Below are positions 8,423-15,891 of a stretch of 64,000 nt of DNA, piece after piece (the first letter of the stretch is position 1; the number at the start of each line of letters is the position of its first letter). This stretch comes from Dehalococcoidia bacterium (GTDB taxonomy: Bacteria; Chloroflexota; Dehalococcoidia; Lucifugimonadales; UBA3495). The stretch is from positions 51,729 to 115,728 of the forward strand of contig JAGWBI010000003.1 in assembly GCA_021295965.1 (NCBI GenBank). Reading direction: 5' to 3'. A program made the translations under genes and the position numbers. The notes below the pieces were generated by a model that worked only from the letters and a program-made list of their open reading frames with translations, did no database searches and was not told the DNA's origin.

Positions 8423-9131
8423 CGGCCTGCCCCCGCGCCGTCATTCGCGCTCGCTCAACCGTCATCCCGGCGAAAGCCGGGATCCAGACGGTTCTATTGT
8501 CCGTTACCGGGCGGCGCTTGCGATTCTGGCAATAATCCTGTTCGCCATCGCTCCGGCCTGCTCGTCTCAGTCGCCCAACATCGGGAAATACTACAAAGGG
8601 CGGATCCTGCACATCAGCGTTGCCGCCATGGAACGCACCGATGAACTGCGCTGGACCACCTCCACGCGCTACCCGGCCCAGGGCGTAATTGACGAACCGC
8701 TGTACCGGCTGGAACCCGAATCCAGTGAGAACGAGCTGATCCTGCTGCGGGTCAAGGTCGAGAACCACACTGCCACCAGCGCAATCGTCAACGTTGATCA
8801 CGAGTCCGCCCAGCTCCGTGATTTTCTGCAAGGCCGATACTTTCCCATCGACGTGAGCGCCCGCGCCCAGGAAGCGGAGGTTCCGGAAAATCCATCCGAC
8901 CGATGCACCGTGCCGGTCAACCCGGAATACCCGACGGATTGCGTAAGATTCCTTTGGAATGCCACCTATGAAGAGGTCCAATCGGACGGCGAAATCAAGC
9001 TGATCCGGCGCGCTCAGGAACTGCCCAAAGGCACGGGCCTCGACGGGTGGTTGGTCTTTGAAGTTCCCAAAGATACTCAATTCCGGTCTTTCCGCTGGGG
9101 CGCCGGCGACACCGTGACCATCGACTTCTAG
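8415..9131 (+). CDS. Predicted lipoprotein of unknown function (DUF4352-like beta domain)
   Basis: A 238-residue exported protein. The ATG at 8415 overlaps the desulfurase stop by 8 bp. A long, basic N-region is followed by a hydrophobic helix ([15 protein letters not shown]) and a lipobox ending in Cys (IAPAC), so it should be lipid-anchored outside the membrane. The mature part contains alternating beta segments such as [22 protein letters not shown], split here by description, and [14 protein letters not shown], resembling DUF4352-type domains. Part of the N-region ([10 protein letters not shown]) is encoded by an ATTCCGG-family repeat; no other start codon lies between the repeat and the hydrophobic core, so the repeat must be translated. 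Function unknown. Confidence 0.75.
   Translation: MISGLPPRRHSRSLNRHPGESRDPDGSIVRYRAALAILAIILFAIAPACSSQSPNIGKYYKGRILHISVAAMERTDELRWTTSTRYPAQGVIDEPLYRLEPESSENELILLRVKVENHTATSAIVNVDHESAQLRDFLQGRYFPIDVSARAQEAEVPENPSDRCTVPVNPEYPTDCVRFLWNATYEEVQSDGEIKLIRRAQELPKGTGLDGWLVFEVPKDTQFRSFRWGAGDTVTIDF
8460..8487. repeat. ATTCCGG-family hairpin repeat inside a coding sequence
   Basis: TCATCCCGGC, GAAA, GCCGGGATCC forms a stem-loop. It is in frame within the lipoprotein gene and encodes RHPGESRDP of the signal peptide N-region. Confidence 0.9.
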
Positions 9132-9199
9132 CCGATTCCGGATCCGGAACCCCTACCCGTCATCGAGTACCCCTGCTCGTAATCTGGAACCCCCTACTC

Positions 9200-9226
9200 G
9201 TCATTCCGGCGAAAGCCGGAATCCAG
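9200..9226. repeat. ATTCCGG-family hairpin repeat
   Basis: Stem TCATTCCGGC/GCCGGAATCC around a GAAA loop, 14 bp before the kinase start. The preceding bases (9140-9200) hold short degenerate repeats of ACCCGTCAT/CCCCTACTCG type. Confidence 0.9.
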
Positions 9227-9240
9227 TTGTTCCTGGCGTT

Positions 9241-9861
9241 ATGCCGGCCTCGCTAAAGAACGCATCCCCTGGCCCGGCGCCCATACCGGTAGGCCGGCGC
9301 ATCTTTCACCTCATAGCCGCGTCGGCCACCACGTTGCTTGCTCTGGTCATGCCCGAACACGCCTATATGCTGCTCGTCGGCAGCGGCGCGTTGCTTGGTC
9401 TGGTGTTGGATTGCGCCCGCCCAAGGATCGGTGGCCTCAATCGCCTGTTCCTGGGGATCTTCCAGCCCATCCTGAAGCAGTCCGAAACCACTGAGATCAC
9501 CGGGGCGACCTGGTTTTTGGTCGCCGCGTTCTTCACGTTCTATTTCTTCGGCCCGCAGGTCGCCATACCCGTCCTGATGTTCGTCGCCGTCGGCGACCCG
9601 GCGGCCGCCCTGGTTGGAGCCCGTTTCCCCGGTCCGCGCCTTTGGAACAAATCGCCGGCCGGCGCCGTGGCCTTCGTAGCCGTTTCCCTTGCGGCATGGG
9701 CAATCCTGTCCGCCCTGGGGTTCGGCTCCTGGACCTGGCCGGTGGTGATCGCAGCGGTAGTTGCCGCAACCGTGGAGTTGGCGCCTCTGCCCGCGGACGA
9801 CAACCTGACCGTCCCCTTGATCGCCGGCGCGGTGATGACCCTGGCCAACGCCCTGTCGTAG
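9241..9861 (+). CDS. Diacylglycerol/polyprenol kinase family protein (SEC59/DGK1/VTE5 type)
   Basis: A 206-residue integral membrane protein with about six hydrophobic helices. It belongs to the CTP-dependent lipid kinase family that phosphorylates dolichol, phytol or diacylglycerol. Diagnostic cytoplasmic motifs are GRRIFHL near the N-terminus, SETTEITGATWFL, FVAVGDPAAALVG, and VELAPLPADDNLTVPL near the end. The first Met at 9241 directly follows a repeat; no strong ribosome site is visible. The bacterial substrate is probably a polyprenol or phytol-like alcohol, which is an inference. A GC hairpin separates it from the convergent M20 gene. Confidence 0.85.
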   Translation: MPASLKNASPGPAPIPVGRRIFHLIAASATTLLALVMPEHAYMLLVGSGALLGLVLDCARPRIGGLNRLFLGIFQPILKQSETTEITGATWFLVAAFFTFYFFGPQVAIPVLMFVAVGDPAAALVGARFPGPRLWNKSPAGAVAFVAVSLAAWAILSALGFGSWTWPVVIAAVVAATVELAPLPADDNLTVPLIAGAVMTLANALS

Positions 9862-9882
9862 CCGTCCGCCTTTGGCGGATGG
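9862..9882. terminator. Hairpin between convergent genes
   Basis: CCGTCCGCC, TTT, GGCGGATGG forms a 9-bp stem (one G-T pair) immediately after the kinase stop. No T-tract follows, so termination is only suggested. Confidence 0.45.
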
Positions 9883-9918
9883 TCGGCCCGACGTCGCGGT
9901 TGCCCGGTCGCCTGTGCC

Positions 9919-11271
9919 CTAAACCGCCGCCCCGTCGTATTCCAGGACTTCAGCGCGTTGTCGCTGGAAACTCAAGTAGGCCGCGCGCGACATCGCCGGT
10001 CGGAACGACGACGTCACCTGCTTGGCTTTGGCTGCGTTGTCCGCCAGGAGGTCAATCACCGACATCGCCATGATCTTGGCCGGATTGACCACCGCCTGCT
10101 GGTAGTCGGTGATCACGTATTCCGAGCTGTGTCCGGCTCCCTCGGCCCCTCCGGTATAGGGATGGATCGCCGGCAGGATATGGCTCAAATCGCCCATGTC
10201 CGTGGAACCGCCTCGGTTTCGGGACGACGGCATCATCAACACTTTCTGCTCGTCAAGCAAGCCGGTGGCGTTTTCCCGGAAGACCTCCAGCAGGTTCTGA
10301 TCGTGGCGCATTGGCAGGTAACCGGGAATGTTGGTAATGGACACCGCCGCTCCCACCGCCATCGCTCCTGCCCGGAAACAACGGTCAACTATGTTGGAGT
10401 TACGCACCACCGCGTCCGGGTTTCCTGAACGCACCCGCCACTCCAGGCGCACGTCCGCCGGTACCGCGTTGACCGCTTCACCCCCCTTGGTCATGATACC
10501 GTGGATGCGTACCGTATCCTGTTCTCGGTACAACTCCCGATTGGCATTGATCGCTTGTAGCGCGAAATTGGCGGCGTTCAGCGCGTTGATCCCCAGATGT
10601 GGCGCGGAGCCGGCGTGGGCGCCGCGGCCAATGAAACGGACGTACTTCACCACGTGACCGTTGCTGGTCCCTCCCATGGCGAAGGAGTGCGCCCCCATGT
10701 CGCTGGCCGTGTGGCACATCATCGCAATGTCCACATCGTCAAACTCGCCCAGTTGTATCAGTTCCTGCTTGCCGCCCATGAACTCAATCTTCCCCGACTC
10801 GCGGAGGTCCAGGCGTCGCGCCACCTCGATGAATTCCTCGGCTGGCACCGCGAACGGCACGATCTCGCCGCTCAGTTCAGACAGAACCTCCGGTTGGGAA
10901 AGCCCCAATACCGCGCCCAGCATCATTCCGATCTGGCAGTGATGGCCGCAGGCATGGGCCGCGCTGGTATCGCTGGCGGCGTGTGGATGCCCGTTCACGA
11001 TCAGGCTGTCCAGTTCGCCGATTATCGCCACCCGGGGCCCGGCGCCGGCTCCGCCCTTCACCTCTCCCTTCAACCCGGTCAGGGCCAATCCTGCCCGAAA
11101 CTTGATGCCCAACCTGGCAAATTGCTCCGCCACCACCCGCGCCGTCCGGTACTCGCTGTACCCCGGTTCCGGATGCTCCAGTATGTCCCGGGACACCGCG
11201 ATCAAATCGTCGCTACGCCGGTCAATGGCAGCGCAAGCCGCCTGCTTCAGTTCTTCACGAGTCGCCATCAT
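9919..11271 (-). CDS. M20 family amidohydrolase/metallopeptidase
   Basis: A 450-residue zinc-type hydrolase of the M20D group (AbgB, IAA-amino acid hydrolase and aminoacylase relatives), removing acyl or aminoacyl groups. Metal-binding elements are AAHACGHHCQIGMM, VPAEEF and the C-terminal GAEGAGHSSEY. The dimerisation lid lies between, with FIGRGAHAGSAPHLGINALNA, a family hallmark. Tandem ATGs open the gene (MMATREELKQ). It lies 49 bp downstream of a clear paralog with the same architecture, so the pair arose by duplication. Substrate preferences may differ; no transporter is adjacent. Confidence 0.88.
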   Translation of the reverse strand: MMATREELKQAACAAIDRRSDDLIAVSRDILEHPEPGYSEYRTARVVAEQFARLGIKFRAGLALTGLKGEVKGGAGAGPRVAIIGELDSLIVNGHPHAASDTSAAHACGHHCQIGMMLGAVLGLSQPEVLSELSGEIVPFAVPAEEFIEVARRLDLRESGKIEFMGGKQELIQLGEFDDVDIAMMCHTASDMGAHSFAMGGTSNGHVVKYVRFIGRGAHAGSAPHLGINALNAANFALQAINANRELYREQDTVRIHGIMTKGGEAVNAVPADVRLEWRVRSGNPDAVVRNSNIVDRCFRAGAMAVGAAVSITNIPGYLPMRHDQNLLEVFRENATGLLDEQKVLMMPSSRNRGGSTDMGDLSHILPAIHPYTGGAEGAGHSSEYVITDYQQAVVNPAKIMAMSVIDLLADNAAKAKQVTSSFRPAMSRAAYLSFQRQRAEVLEYDGAAV

Positions 11272-11320
11272 CCCTACTCAACAATCCAGAAACGACGCAA
11301 TACTTCGCCACCCGCGGCGA

Positions 11321-12652
11321 TCATGCATCGGTGTACGAGTCTTCAGCAGCCAACGTCCGCATGAAATTCACGTACTCCCGCGACGTCATATCGGGACGGT
11401 GGTTCGCCACCACCCGGTTGGCTTCTGCCGCCCCGTCACCCATCAGGTCGATCACCGTAGCCACCATGGCTTTCGCTCCGGTGATCACCGCCATTTGGTA
11501 ATCCTGAACCACGTAATCCGCGCCGTGACCGATGCCCGTAGCGCCGCCCACGTAGGGATGCACCACCGGCATGATCGCGCTGACGTCGCCCATGTCCGTG
11601 CTGCCCGTCCGGTGTTCTGTCCTTCCAATGTTGTCGGCGCCCACCAGTTTTTCCGCATTGGCGCGGAAAATCGCCTGCATCCGGTCGTTCTGGAGCATGG
11701 GCAGGTAGCCCGGGATCGTCTGAATGTTCACCGTCGCGCCCACGGCCATCCCCCCGGCCCGCAAAGCACGATCCACCTTCCGGTTCGCGTCCATGATGGC
11801 GTCCAGCGTTTTCCCCCGCACGAAGGTCTCCATCCGTACGTCCGCCGGCACGGCGCTCACCGCCTCGCCGCCTTTGGTGATGATCGGATGCACTCGCACC
11901 GTGTCGGTGTCGAGGAAGGTTTCCCGGTTGAAATGGATCGCCGACATCGCCAGCGTAGCCGCGTTGAGCGCGTTGATGCCCAGGTGCGGCGACCCGCCGG
12001 CGTGGGCTCCCTTGCCCACGAACTGTATCCTCTTGGCCAGCGTGCCGTTGTTCGTTCCGGTCAAGCAGAGCTGCTTCTCGTGGGGAGTGCTGGTGGTGTG
12101 CATCATCATCGCCAGATGCACGTCGTCAAATTCCCCCAGCCTGATGAACTCGGGCTTCCCGCCCAGGAACTCGATCTTCCCGTCCCTGCGCAGTTGGTCC
12201 CGGTACTCAATCTCGATGTATTCCTCGGCCGGAACCGCCATTGATACCACCCGGCCGCTCAGGTGCGGCAGCACGTCGCCCCGTTGCAGCGCCATGGTCG
12301 CCCCCAGCATCATGGCGATCTGGCAGTGATGCCCGCAGGCGTGCGCGGCTCCCGTGCTACCGTCGGCGTGAGGATGCTCGTTGACGATCAGGCTGTCCAA
12401 TTCGCCCATAATCGCCATTGTCGGCCCTTCGCTGCCGCCGATGATTTCTCCCCTCATGCCGGTCATGCCCAACCCAGACCGAAAAGGCACACCCATCTCT
12501 GCGAACTTTTCGCCCACTACCGCTGCGGTCTTGAATTCGCGGAAACCCGGCTCCGGGTTCGCCAAAATATGCTTGGCTATCCCGATAAGCTCCTCAGCCC
12601 GATCTTCGATCTCGGCAAAAGCCCGGTCCTTCAATTCCTCTCTGGTTGGCAT
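11321..12652 (-). CDS. M20 family amidohydrolase/metallopeptidase, paralog
   Basis: A 443-residue paralog of the downstream M20 protein, with matching motifs AAHACGHHCQIAMM, VPAEEY, FVGKGAHAGGSPHLGINA and a GIGHGADYV C-terminal metal segment. The start is the ATG giving MPTREELKDRAF, preceded by GGAGG. The open frame continues upstream over the opposite-strand glycerate kinase, but that part is antisense. The two M20 genes probably form an operon. An E-to-G change is seen at AEGAGHSSEY versus ATGIGHGADY near the C-terminal ligand His, hinting at different substrate fit. Confidence 0.88.
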   Translation of the reverse strand: MPTREELKDRAFAEIEDRAEELIGIAKHILANPEPGFREFKTAAVVGEKFAEMGVPFRSGLGMTGMRGEIIGGSEGPTMAIMGELDSLIVNEHPHADGSTGAAHACGHHCQIAMMLGATMALQRGDVLPHLSGRVVSMAVPAEEYIEIEYRDQLRRDGKIEFLGGKPEFIRLGEFDDVHLAMMMHTTSTPHEKQLCLTGTNNGTLAKRIQFVGKGAHAGGSPHLGINALNAATLAMSAIHFNRETFLDTDTVRVHPIITKGGEAVSAVPADVRMETFVRGKTLDAIMDANRKVDRALRAGGMAVGATVNIQTIPGYLPMLQNDRMQAIFRANAEKLVGADNIGRTEHRTGSTDMGDVSAIMPVVHPYVGGATGIGHGADYVVQDYQMAVITGAKAMVATVIDLMGDGAAEANRVVANHRPDMTSREYVNFMRTLAAEDSYTDA

Positions 12653-12730
12653 TCCGCAACATCCTCCGGCGCGAACTACGCGGCAAATCCGACGTGCCGC
12701 CCGCGCATGGTAACATAACCTACCCGACGT

Positions 12731-12743
12731 TATAATCCCTCTA
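12731..12743 (+). promoter_or_regulatory. -10 element directly upstream of glycerate kinase start
   Basis: TATAAT at 12731-12736 ends 6 bp before the ATG, so transcription would start at or next to the start codon, giving a leaderless mRNA. The -35 match (TGGTAA, 17 bp upstream) is weak. Confidence 0.45.
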
Positions 12744-13888
12744 TGCCCTTGCGTATAGTCATCGCTCCCCAGGCGTTCAAACACAGCATCGGCGCCCGCG
12801 CTGCCGCCACTGCCATCGAGCGCGGGATCCGGATCGCCATCCCCGACGCTGAAACCACCCTGATACCGGTGGCAGACGGCGGTGATGGCACCCTCGCTGC
12901 CCTTATCGATACCACCGGCGGACAGTTTCATCAGGCCACCGTCACCGGCCCACTCGTGGACCCGGTCGCTGCCCAATGGGGCGTAATGGGCGACGGTCAA
13001 ACCGCCGTTATAGAGATGGCGCTGGCCTCCGGCCTCGCCCTGATACCCGACGACCGCCGCGACCCCCGCCGCGCCACCACCTACGGCACCGGCCAGCTGA
13101 TGCACGCCGCTCTGGATGCCGGCTACAGCCGCATCATCGTCGGCCTGGGCGGCAGCGCCACTAACGACGGTGGCACAGGCATGGCCGCGGCCCTGGGCGT
13201 CCGCTTCCTGGACGCCTCCGGCAAGGATCTGCCGCCCGGCGGAGCCGCCCTCGCCGACCTGTCCCGCATCGACGCATCGGCGCTGCATCCCGCTCTCGCC
13301 GACGCCACCATCATCGGCGCTACCGACGTGACCAACCCCCTCTGCGGCGACACCGGCGCGTCTGCCATCTTCGGCCCGCAGAAGGGCGCCACCCCCGACA
13401 TGGTGGCCGAACTGGACAGTTGCTTGTCCAACCTCGCCGCCGTCGTCAAGTCTGATTTGGGGTTAGACGTGCTCGACACCCCCGGCTCAGGCGCAGCCGG
13501 CGGCCTCGGGGCCGGCCTCATCGCCTTCGCCGGCGCTGAACTCCGGTCCGGCATCGATATGGTCTGCGACGTTCTGGACTTCGACCGCTATGTCGCCGCC
13601 GCTGACCTGGTGATCACCGGAGAAGGCCGCGCCGACCGTTCCACCGCCTTCGACAAAACCCCGGTGGGCGTTGCCCGTCGTGCTCGGTCCTTTGGCGTGC
13701 CCACCATCCTGTTGGCCGGCAGCCTGGGACCCGGCTACGACCTGCTCTACGACCACGGCATCGACGCCATAGTGTCCATCGCGGAAGAGCCTACGGACCT
13801 CTCCGCGAGCCTGGAACGGGGCGCGGAGTTGCTGGAACGCGCCGCCGAGCGCGCCATCCGCCTCTATAGCCTGGGCCGCCCTGCCTGA
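12743..13888 (+). CDS. Glycerate 2-kinase (GlxK/GarK family)
   Basis: A 381-residue glycerate kinase of the type I family that phosphorylates D-glycerate with ATP, feeding glyoxylate/glycerate carbon into glycolysis. Signatures are IAPQAFKHSIGA at the N-terminus, VADGGDGTLAAL, GLGGSATNDGGTGMAAALG (about residues 133-151), TDVTNPLCG, and the C-terminal ITGEGRAD. Family members usually have ITGEGRxDxQS(L) then GKAPVG; here it is DRSTAFDKTPVG, a mild variation. The stop overlaps the next ATG by one base. No Shine-Dalgarno is visible and the promoter suggests a leaderless transcript. Confidence 0.92.
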   Translation: MPLRIVIAPQAFKHSIGARAAATAIERGIRIAIPDAETTLIPVADGGDGTLAALIDTTGGQFHQATVTGPLVDPVAAQWGVMGDGQTAVIEMALASGLALIPDDRRDPRRATTYGTGQLMHAALDAGYSRIIVGLGGSATNDGGTGMAAALGVRFLDASGKDLPPGGAALADLSRIDASALHPALADATIIGATDVTNPLCGDTGASAIFGPQKGATPDMVAELDSCLSNLAAVVKSDLGLDVLDTPGSGAAGGLGAGLIAFAGAELRSGIDMVCDVLDFDRYVAAADLVITGEGRADRSTAFDKTPVGVARRARSFGVPTILLAGSLGPGYDLLYDHGIDAIVSIAEEPTDLSASLERGAELLERAAERAIRLYSLGRPA

Positions 13889-14331
13889 TGCCCTTCACTC
13901 TCGACACTTCCCACTGGCTCCCCCGCCAACCGGAGGAAATCTTCCACTTCTACGCCGACGCATTTAACCTGGAACGGTTGACGCCTCCCTGGCTGCGTTT
14001 TCATGTGGTCACTGATCCGCCCGTCACCATGCAGGCCGGCGTCGAGATAGAGTACCGCTTGCGGTTGAAAGGAATCCCCCTGTCCTGGCGCAGCCGCATC
14101 ACGGTATGGGAACCGCCCCACCGTTTCGTCGATGAGCAGCTGAAAGGCCCCTACCGCCGCTGGGTTCACGAACACACATTCGTACCCAGCGAAGGCGGCA
14201 CGCTGGTCCGGGATCAGGTGGACTACGACATGCTCGGCGGCTGGTGGGCCGACCGCCTCATCGTGCGCCGGGACCTACGGCGCATCTTTGCCTACCGCCA
14301 GGAACGCCTCGCCGAAATATTCAGCGGTTGA
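13888..14331 (+). CDS. SRPBCC family protein (polyketide cyclase/START-like fold)
   Basis: A 147-residue helix-grip protein with a hydrophobic cavity. Motifs include PEEIFHFYADAFNLERLTPP, LRLKGIPLSWRSRI, FVDEQLKGPYRRWVHEHTF and RDQVDYDM, typical of the group annotated as SRPBCC or CDP-paratose 2-epimerase-associated proteins. It probably binds a lipid or small hydrophobic ligand; the activity is unknown. It starts in a TGATG overlap with glycerate kinase, so the two are translationally coupled. There is no signal peptide. Confidence 0.85.
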   Translation: MPFTLDTSHWLPRQPEEIFHFYADAFNLERLTPPWLRFHVVTDPPVTMQAGVEIEYRLRLKGIPLSWRSRITVWEPPHRFVDEQLKGPYRRWVHEHTFVPSEGGTLVRDQVDYDMLGGWWADRLIVRRDLRRIFAYRQERLAEIFSG

Positions 14332-14335
14332 CCGT

Positions 14336-14366
14336 TGTCATTGCGAGCGCAGCGCGGCAATCCCGT
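14336..14366. repeat. Half copy of the TCATTGCGAG MITE-like element
   Basis: GTCATTGCGAGCG followed by CAGCGCGGCAATC matches the internal arm of the elements at 44974, 58420 and 60864. It fills the gap between the convergent SRPBCC and HEPN genes; the outer terminal repeat is missing. Confidence 0.7.
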
Positions 14367-14770
14367 CAGGGTATCCGCTGTCCCACGAACTGCACTACGA
14401 TCCCGGCCAGCTCAATCGCCCGCTCCGCATCAACGTCGTCGAACGCTTCGGACGGTATCCCGCTGGGCAGGTAACCCGGATAGCGCGTGATGTCGTAGTA
14501 CTTGTCCAATTGCCGGGCGTCCGCCTTGATCGTGTCGAAGAACATCTCGAAAATCTTGGCGTCCTCGCACAGGTCGATCAGCGAGTTGCCCCACACGTCC
14601 TCCGCCCCCCGCTTGTACAGGTACGCTTTCACCGCTTTCTCGGCGGCCTGCTGGCACAGAAAGCACGCCACGTTGTAGCGCCCGCCCTGGCGGTTGTATC
14701 CGGCATCCTCAAGGTCTTGCTCCGCCTGGCGAAACCAGCGAGCGCCTTCCGCGGCGAAATCAGGCATCAA
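14366..14770 (-). CDS. HEPN domain protein (of an MNT/HEPN pair)
   Basis: A 134-residue all-helical HEPN protein. The core [15 protein letters not shown], then [20 protein letters not shown], and the tail [17 protein letters not shown] match HEPN proteins paired with minimal nucleotidyltransferases. Such HEPN proteins act as ribonuclease toxins or as higher-order helper subunits. The usual His in the TH(S/D)L turn is replaced (GNSLIDL). It overlaps the upstream MNT gene by 11 bp, the normal operon arrangement. It ends next to a half MITE copy. It may be an intact toxin or a domesticated remnant. Confidence 0.82.
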   Translation of the reverse strand: MMPDFAAEGARWFRQAEQDLEDAGYNRQGGRYNVACFLCQQAAEKAVKAYLYKRGAEDVWGNSLIDLCEDAKIFEMFFDTIKADARQLDKYYDITRYPGYLPSGIPSEAFDDVDAERAIELAGIVVQFVGQRIP

Positions 14771-15101
14771 AAACCACCCTTCCTCGTTTGCAGGCCTGGT
14801 ACAGCGCGGGCAGTGTATCCTGCAGTTCCTCGAACTCCGCCGGAGTATAAACCTGCGCCCTCATTCCCACTTGCGAGCCGATGTGATAGGAGAAGAAATC
14901 CGCCCGGCGTCCAAAGGGCCGGTCGGTGTCGTGTACGAACACGAAATCAATGGTGCTGGCCGGTGAGTAGTCCTCACTCACCATGTCTCCGATGAGGATG
15001 GCCTTTTCGATGCCAAGAGTCGGGAACACGTCCACCATTTCTGCCAACTGCTGCTCCATCATCTGCTTCCTGAACTGAATGAACCCTATTCGCATCGGCA
15101 T
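14760..15101 (-). CDS. Minimal nucleotidyltransferase (MNT)-like protein, degenerate active site
   Basis: A 113-residue member of the pol-beta-type MNT family. MNT antitoxins AMPylate or neutralise HEPN partners using a GS(x~10)DxD motif. Here the equivalent is [18 protein letters not shown], with the Ser of GS replaced by Asp and the first Asp of DxD by Thr. The following [15 protein letters not shown] is typical. So the fold is recognisable but catalysis is doubtful. GGGAG lies 7 bp before the ATG, and the gene begins 4 bp after the lutC stop, so the pair is transcribed with the lut operon. Confidence 0.75.
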   Translation of the reverse strand: MPMRIGFIQFRKQMMEQQLAEMVDVFPTLGIEKAILIGDMVSEDYSPASTIDFVFVHDTDRPFGRRADFFSYHIGSQVGMRAQVYTPAEFEELQDTLPALYQACKRGRVVFDA

Positions 15102-15105
15102 GATC

Positions 15106-15888
15106 CTACTCCCTGTCCAGCAGTACCAGGTGGACTTCTCGTGGTCCGTGTACGCCCACCACGATGGTCTGCTCGATGTCCGCCGTCCGGCTTGGCCCGC
15201 TGATGAAATTCAGATAGCTTCCCATATCACCGCCGTCGCGGTGGTAGTCCAACCGCCGCAACGCGAAGAGATCGTCCAGCGTGCCTATCACCTCCGACGG
15301 CCTCACGATAGCCACGTGAACCGGCGGCACCACCGACACCAGCCGGCTCAGCCCCCGTTTCGGGATCACAATCACGGATCCGGTTTCGGCAATGGCGTAA
15401 TCCGCTCCGGTGATCCCCATGCCACACTCCGCCAGCCGGCGCCGCAGCTCCGGACGGCTGGCGTCGTCTGCGTACACCGCCGGCCAGACTAACGCCCCGG
15501 CTCCCGCCAGCGCGGCGTCCACCGGAACCGCGTCGAACACCGGCTGCTCCGACCGCGCCACCGACGTTACGCCCATGCGCCGGACCAGCGACACGACATA
15601 ATCCAAGGCATCCTCCCCTCCGTCACACCTCGCCACGTTCCAGCCTCGCAGCGCGGCGGTGTCCGCCATCTTGTCCAGCAAGACCGGCATTTCCCCGGCA
15701 ACCCGCTCTCGAACCGCAGCCGCTGTTGATTCCAGCTCCGAGACCCCATCATGCAACGCAGCGTAAGGTTCCGCCGGCGGGCCTTCCCCTCGCCCCAACG
15801 CCTCCCGGACCGACGCAAGAAATTGCGCCGATGGGATACCCATGGATCCACCGCTTGAGCCAGGTTTGTGCGTGTCTGGGATACTCAT
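15106..15888 (-). CDS. lutC: LutC/YkgG-type LUD domain protein
   Basis: A 260-residue LUD-domain subunit of the LutABC L-lactate (2-hydroxyacid) oxidation complex. The N-terminus is Gly/Ser/Pro-rich; the LUD core contains CGMGITGADYAIAETGSVIV and ends with ISGPSRTADIEQTIVVGVHG, a strong family signature. It begins 3 bp after the lutB stop. The complex acts in the cytoplasm or at the membrane face and converts L-lactate to pyruvate. An alternative start is Met16 (MGIPSAQFLASVREAL), which matches the usual family N-terminus. Confidence 0.92.
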   Translation of the reverse strand: MSIPDTHKPGSSGGSMGIPSAQFLASVREALGRGEGPPAEPYAALHDGVSELESTAAAVRERVAGEMPVLLDKMADTAALRGWNVARCDGGEDALDYVVSLVRRMGVTSVARSEQPVFDAVPVDAALAGAGALVWPAVYADDASRPELRRRLAECGMGITGADYAIAETGSVIVIPKRGLSRLVSVVPPVHVAIVRPSEVIGTLDDLFALRRLDYHRDGGDMGSYLNFISGPSRTADIEQTIVVGVHGPREVHLVLLDRE

Positions 15889-15891
15889 AAA

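Noticed and set aside
12653..13288. Upstream extension of the second M20 gene
   Set aside because: It is antisense to glycerate kinase; a family-like start with GGAGG lies at 12652.
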